DNA from: Elusimicrobiota bacterium
GTDB lineage: Bacteria; Elusimicrobiota; UBA5214; JBBAAG01
Direction: 5' to 3'
DNA length: 64,000 bases
Assembly (NCBI GenBank): GCA_041658405.1
Contig: JBBAAG010000001.1
Span: 86,522-150,521, forward strand
The notes under the pieces are model-generated. The model saw nothing but the letters and a program-made list of their open reading frames with translations, had not been told where the DNA came from and searched no databases. Numbering within the stretch: the first letter of the stretch is position 1; each line of letters starts with the position of its first letter. A program made the position numbers and the translations under genes. Shown one piece after another: positions 61,815 to 64,000 of this stretch.

Positions 61815-63989
61815 GTGTCTATACGTATCAGGTATGACACCCCGGCACTAACCTGGGATGAAGGTTTACCACTGGGCAACGGTGTGCTTGGTGCGTTGGT
61901 ATGGGGTACTGGCAGGCCTCTAAAAATATCATTAGACCGTACTGACCTGTGGGATACACGGGTTATCCCGGAATTTCATTCCGCTGATTACACTTACGAC
62001 AACGTTCTTCGCTGGCACCGTGAAGGAAAACATGACGAACTAAAGAATTTATTAGAAGAGCCTTATAACCGCCCAGCAAATCCAACAAAAATCCCAGCCG
62101 GGCGGATAGAATTAGTTGCAAATAATGATGCGGTAGTACAATTTTCTGAACTCGACCTTTATACCGCAACAGTGTATGTTCAACTCGGGAATACTCCAAT
62201 CCGTATATTCGTTCACGCAACTGAAAATGTGGGAATAATAGTATTACCCGCAAAAACTGATGTTACTATACGGTTAAACAATCCTTTATTCAATAGCGAT
62301 GCCGCTACAAATGTTCCGGCAGATAAAACAGCGTTAACTCATTTGGGATACCCGGTGGTAGAACGTTATGATAGTAATACTTACCAATCGTTCCGGCAAA
62401 AGGGATGGGAGAAGTTTTGTTATGCTGGGTATTTAGCGTGGCATAACCAAAACGGTGAACGTGTATACGCTTGGACAATAACGTCTAATCATGACGGAAC
62501 TGATCCATTGGAGGTTGCGCGGGAACGCGTTACTAACGTATTATCCTGTGATACAAAAGAAATGTTTGGAACCCACTGCGCATGGTGGAATAATTATTGG
62601 CAAAAATCGTGTATTTCATTACCTAACAAAAGAATTGAAAAACAATGGTTTCTTGATACATACAAATTCGGAGCAACAAGCCGTAAAGGTGGGTATCCAA
62701 TAACACTGCAGGGCGTATGGACTGCTGATGACGGAAAACTTCCCCCGTGGCGGGGTGATTATCATCACGATTTAAATACTGAGTTAAGTTACTGGCCATG
62801 TTATTCCGGTAACCGGTTAGAAGAAGGACAGTGTTTTGTTGACTGGTTATGGGACACCCGTGGAAACTGTAAGAAATGGACCCGCGAGTTTTTTGGTATG
62901 CCGGGATTAAATGTACCGATGACTGCGGATATTAACAATAACCAAATCGGCGGGTGGAGACAGTATACACATTCTGCAACTACTGCTGCGTGGCTGGCAC
63001 ACCATTTTTATCTTCACTGGAAGTATAGTAATGACCGCGAGTTTTTACGTACCCGCGCGTATCCTTACCTGCGCGCCGCTGCGGTTTTTGTCGATGCAAT
63101 AACTTCACGGAAAAAAGTGAATGGTAAACGCGTGCTTGAGCTTTCTTCTTCACCTGAGATCAATGACAACCGTCCTAATGCGTGGTTTGTTGATACTATA
63201 ACAAACTATGACCTCGCGCTTATACTCTGGCTGTTACACGCTACCGCAGAACTCGCAACTGAGCTTGGAAATACCGGTGATGCTGAATATTGGCATAGTG
63301 TTTCATCCGAATTTCCGGGTTACGCAGTTGATGATAATATAGGCTTACTTGTCGCACAAAATTATCCGTTAAAAGTTTCTCACCGCCACTTTTCGCACCT
63401 GATGGCAATCCACCCGCTTGGACTTTTAAACTATCCGGGCGGGAGTCAGGATGAACAAAAAATCGTTACAAATTCATTGAAATACCTCGATACACTAGGA
63501 ACAAGCCGGTGGTGCGGGTACAGTTTTGCGTGGCTGGCCAGTATATACGCACGGGATGGAGACGGGGTTAACGCAGAACGTATGCTTGATATTTTTGCTG
63601 ACGCGTTTACGTTACGAAATAGTTTTCATTGTAACGGCGACCAGTCGGGGAAAGGGTACTCGACTCTAAAATACCGCCCATTTACATTGGAAGGAAACTT
63701 TGCTGCTGCTGCGGGTGTACAGGAAATGTTATTGCAAAGCCATAATGGTAAAATCACAGTATTCCCCGCAGTGCCCGGCATATGGCGTGATACGGAATTC
63801 ACGACATTACGTGCACAAGGCGGGGTATTGGTATCAGCACAGCGTAAGAACGGGCAAGTTCAGAATGTCGAGCTTATATCCGAAACTGGCGGGCGGTGTT
63901 GTTTTGTGTCTCCATGGGCGAAGAAAGATATTATTTTAACTCTGGTTCCTAACAAACCATTAACGCTTACCCCAAAAATGTCTTTGTGA
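61815..63989 (+). CDS. GH95-like glycoside hydrolase with altered active site
   Basis: 724 residues, GTG start. N-terminal beta-sandwich (about 1-210) opening PALTWDEGLPLGNGVLGALVWG, then an (alpha/alpha)6 barrel with LQGVWTADDG, PPWRGDYHHDLNTELSYWP, SSSPEIND (Glu448), HRHFSHLMAIHP and LEGNFAAAAGVQEMLLQSH. Typical GH95 alpha-L-fucosidases/galactosidases have Asn-x-Asn and DGNFG where this has Asp319-Leu-Asn321 and Glu626-Gly-Asn-Phe. No signal peptide, so apparently cytoplasmic. An ATG at 63989 overlaps its stop and starts a further gene cut by the window edge. Confidence 0.8.
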   Translation: MSIRIRYDTPALTWDEGLPLGNGVLGALVWGTGRPLKISLDRTDLWDTRVIPEFHSADYTYDNVLRWHREGKHDELKNLLEEPYNRPANPTKIPAGRIELVANNDAVVQFSELDLYTATVYVQLGNTPIRIFVHATENVGIIVLPAKTDVTIRLNNPLFNSDAATNVPADKTALTHLGYPVVERYDSNTYQSFRQKGWEKFCYAGYLAWHNQNGERVYAWTITSNHDGTDPLEVARERVTNVLSCDTKEMFGTHCAWWNNYWQKSCISLPNKRIEKQWFLDTYKFGATSRKGGYPITLQGVWTADDGKLPPWRGDYHHDLNTELSYWPCYSGNRLEEGQCFVDWLWDTRGNCKKWTREFFGMPGLNVPMTADINNNQIGGWRQYTHSATTAAWLAHHFYLHWKYSNDREFLRTRAYPYLRAAAVFVDAITSRKKVNGKRVLELSSSPEINDNRPNAWFVDTITNYDLALILWLLHATAELATELGNTGDAEYWHSVSSEFPGYAVDDNIGLLVAQNYPLKVSHRHFSHLMAIHPLGLLNYPGGSQDEQKIVTNSLKYLDTLGTSRWCGYSFAWLASIYARDGDGVNAERMLDIFADAFTLRNSFHCNGDQSGKGYSTLKYRPFTLEGNFAAAAGVQEMLLQSHNGKITVFPAVPGIWRDTEFTTLRAQGGVLVSAQRKNGQVQNVELISETGGRCCFVSPWAKKDIILTLVPNKPLTLTPKMSL

Positions 63990-64000
63990 TGAAACAAAAA

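Noticed and set aside
1..64000. CRISPR array, transposase or integrase
   Set aside because: No regularly spaced direct repeats with spacers and no DDE, tyrosine or serine recombinase was found in any frame.

Overview
The window reads as a chromosomal fragment of an uncultured, heterotrophic Gram-negative (diderm) bacterium. Evidence for two membranes: a TolC channel with an HlyD adaptor, a LolA-like periplasmic protein followed by a beta-barrel, a PorV/PorQ-type barrel, a CsgG-family protein and several barrels ending in an aromatic residue. A long PPi-dependent phosphofructokinase, a DUF1844 protein, FlgD/T9SS-like sorting domains and many secreted glycan-active enzymes are a combination I associate with poorly cultured lineages such as Elusimicrobiota, Omnitrophota and their neighbours. 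That placement is a low-confidence inference; gltX or hisG phylogeny would settle it. Coding density is high and no gap reaches 300 bases; the largest is about 226 bases, at 53.3 kb.

Layout. 0-2.3 kb: FAD oxidoreductase and EamA exporter (minus). 2.4-4.6 kb: two single-domain response regulators, a membrane-anchored protein and an M50-like membrane peptidase. 4.6-5.6 kb: Gfo/Idh oxidoreductase. 5.7-8.8 kb: an AT-rich insert with a divergent HNH endonuclease and a nuclease-helicase (PD-(D/E)XK + DUF2075), the best candidate for a defence module; it abuts a ZIP metal transporter. 9.7-14.4 kb: ABC exporter, NodB deacetylase, PQ-loop protein and two tandem PH-like membrane proteins. 14.5-27.3 kb: a glycan block (DUF5722, GH84-like + CBM9, heparinase II/III, endonuclease IV, GalT, CBM9 + DUF4091/GH123-like, NamZ-like), with tRNA-Leu(CAA). 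27.4-33.5 kb: envelope proteins (barrel, CsgG-like, hydrolase, sorting-domain protein, PorV/Q, transglutaminase). 33.5-39.9 kb: a YbhGFSR-like ABC efflux operon with its own TolC. 40-44 kb: hisG behind a 14-codon leader ORF, gltX, a degenerate GGDEF protein, DUF1844 and tRNA-Gln(CTG).

44.1-50.3 kb: a five-gene operon (LolD-like ATPase, two FtsX-type permeases, LolA-like protein, outer-membrane barrel) behind a promoter whose spacer is an 18-bp palindrome; it looks like a complete trans-envelope lipid or hydrophobe route under repressor control. 50.35-54.8 kb: an accessory island with an AAA/DUF4143 ATPase on an apparently leaderless, palindrome-flanked promoter, a frameshifted ORF6N gene, a second ORF6N gene and an AT-rich beta-propeller gene. 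About 96-bp intergenic repeats here carry a consensus-like promoter. 54.8-57.6 kb: PpnP, then an enolase-superfamily enzyme and a 2-hydroxyacid dehydrogenase (minus). 57.8-64 kb: a receiver-GAF-histidine kinase with two stand-alone receivers, PPi-phosphofructokinase, and a GH95-like enzyme with altered active-site residues.

Themes. The enzymes centre on amino-sugar glycans: GH84-like, GH123-like, heparinase-like, NodB and NamZ-like. All four stand-alone response regulators lack an output domain. Most likely new biology: the HNH/nuclease-helicase pair and the promoter-carrying repeats of the 50-55 kb island.
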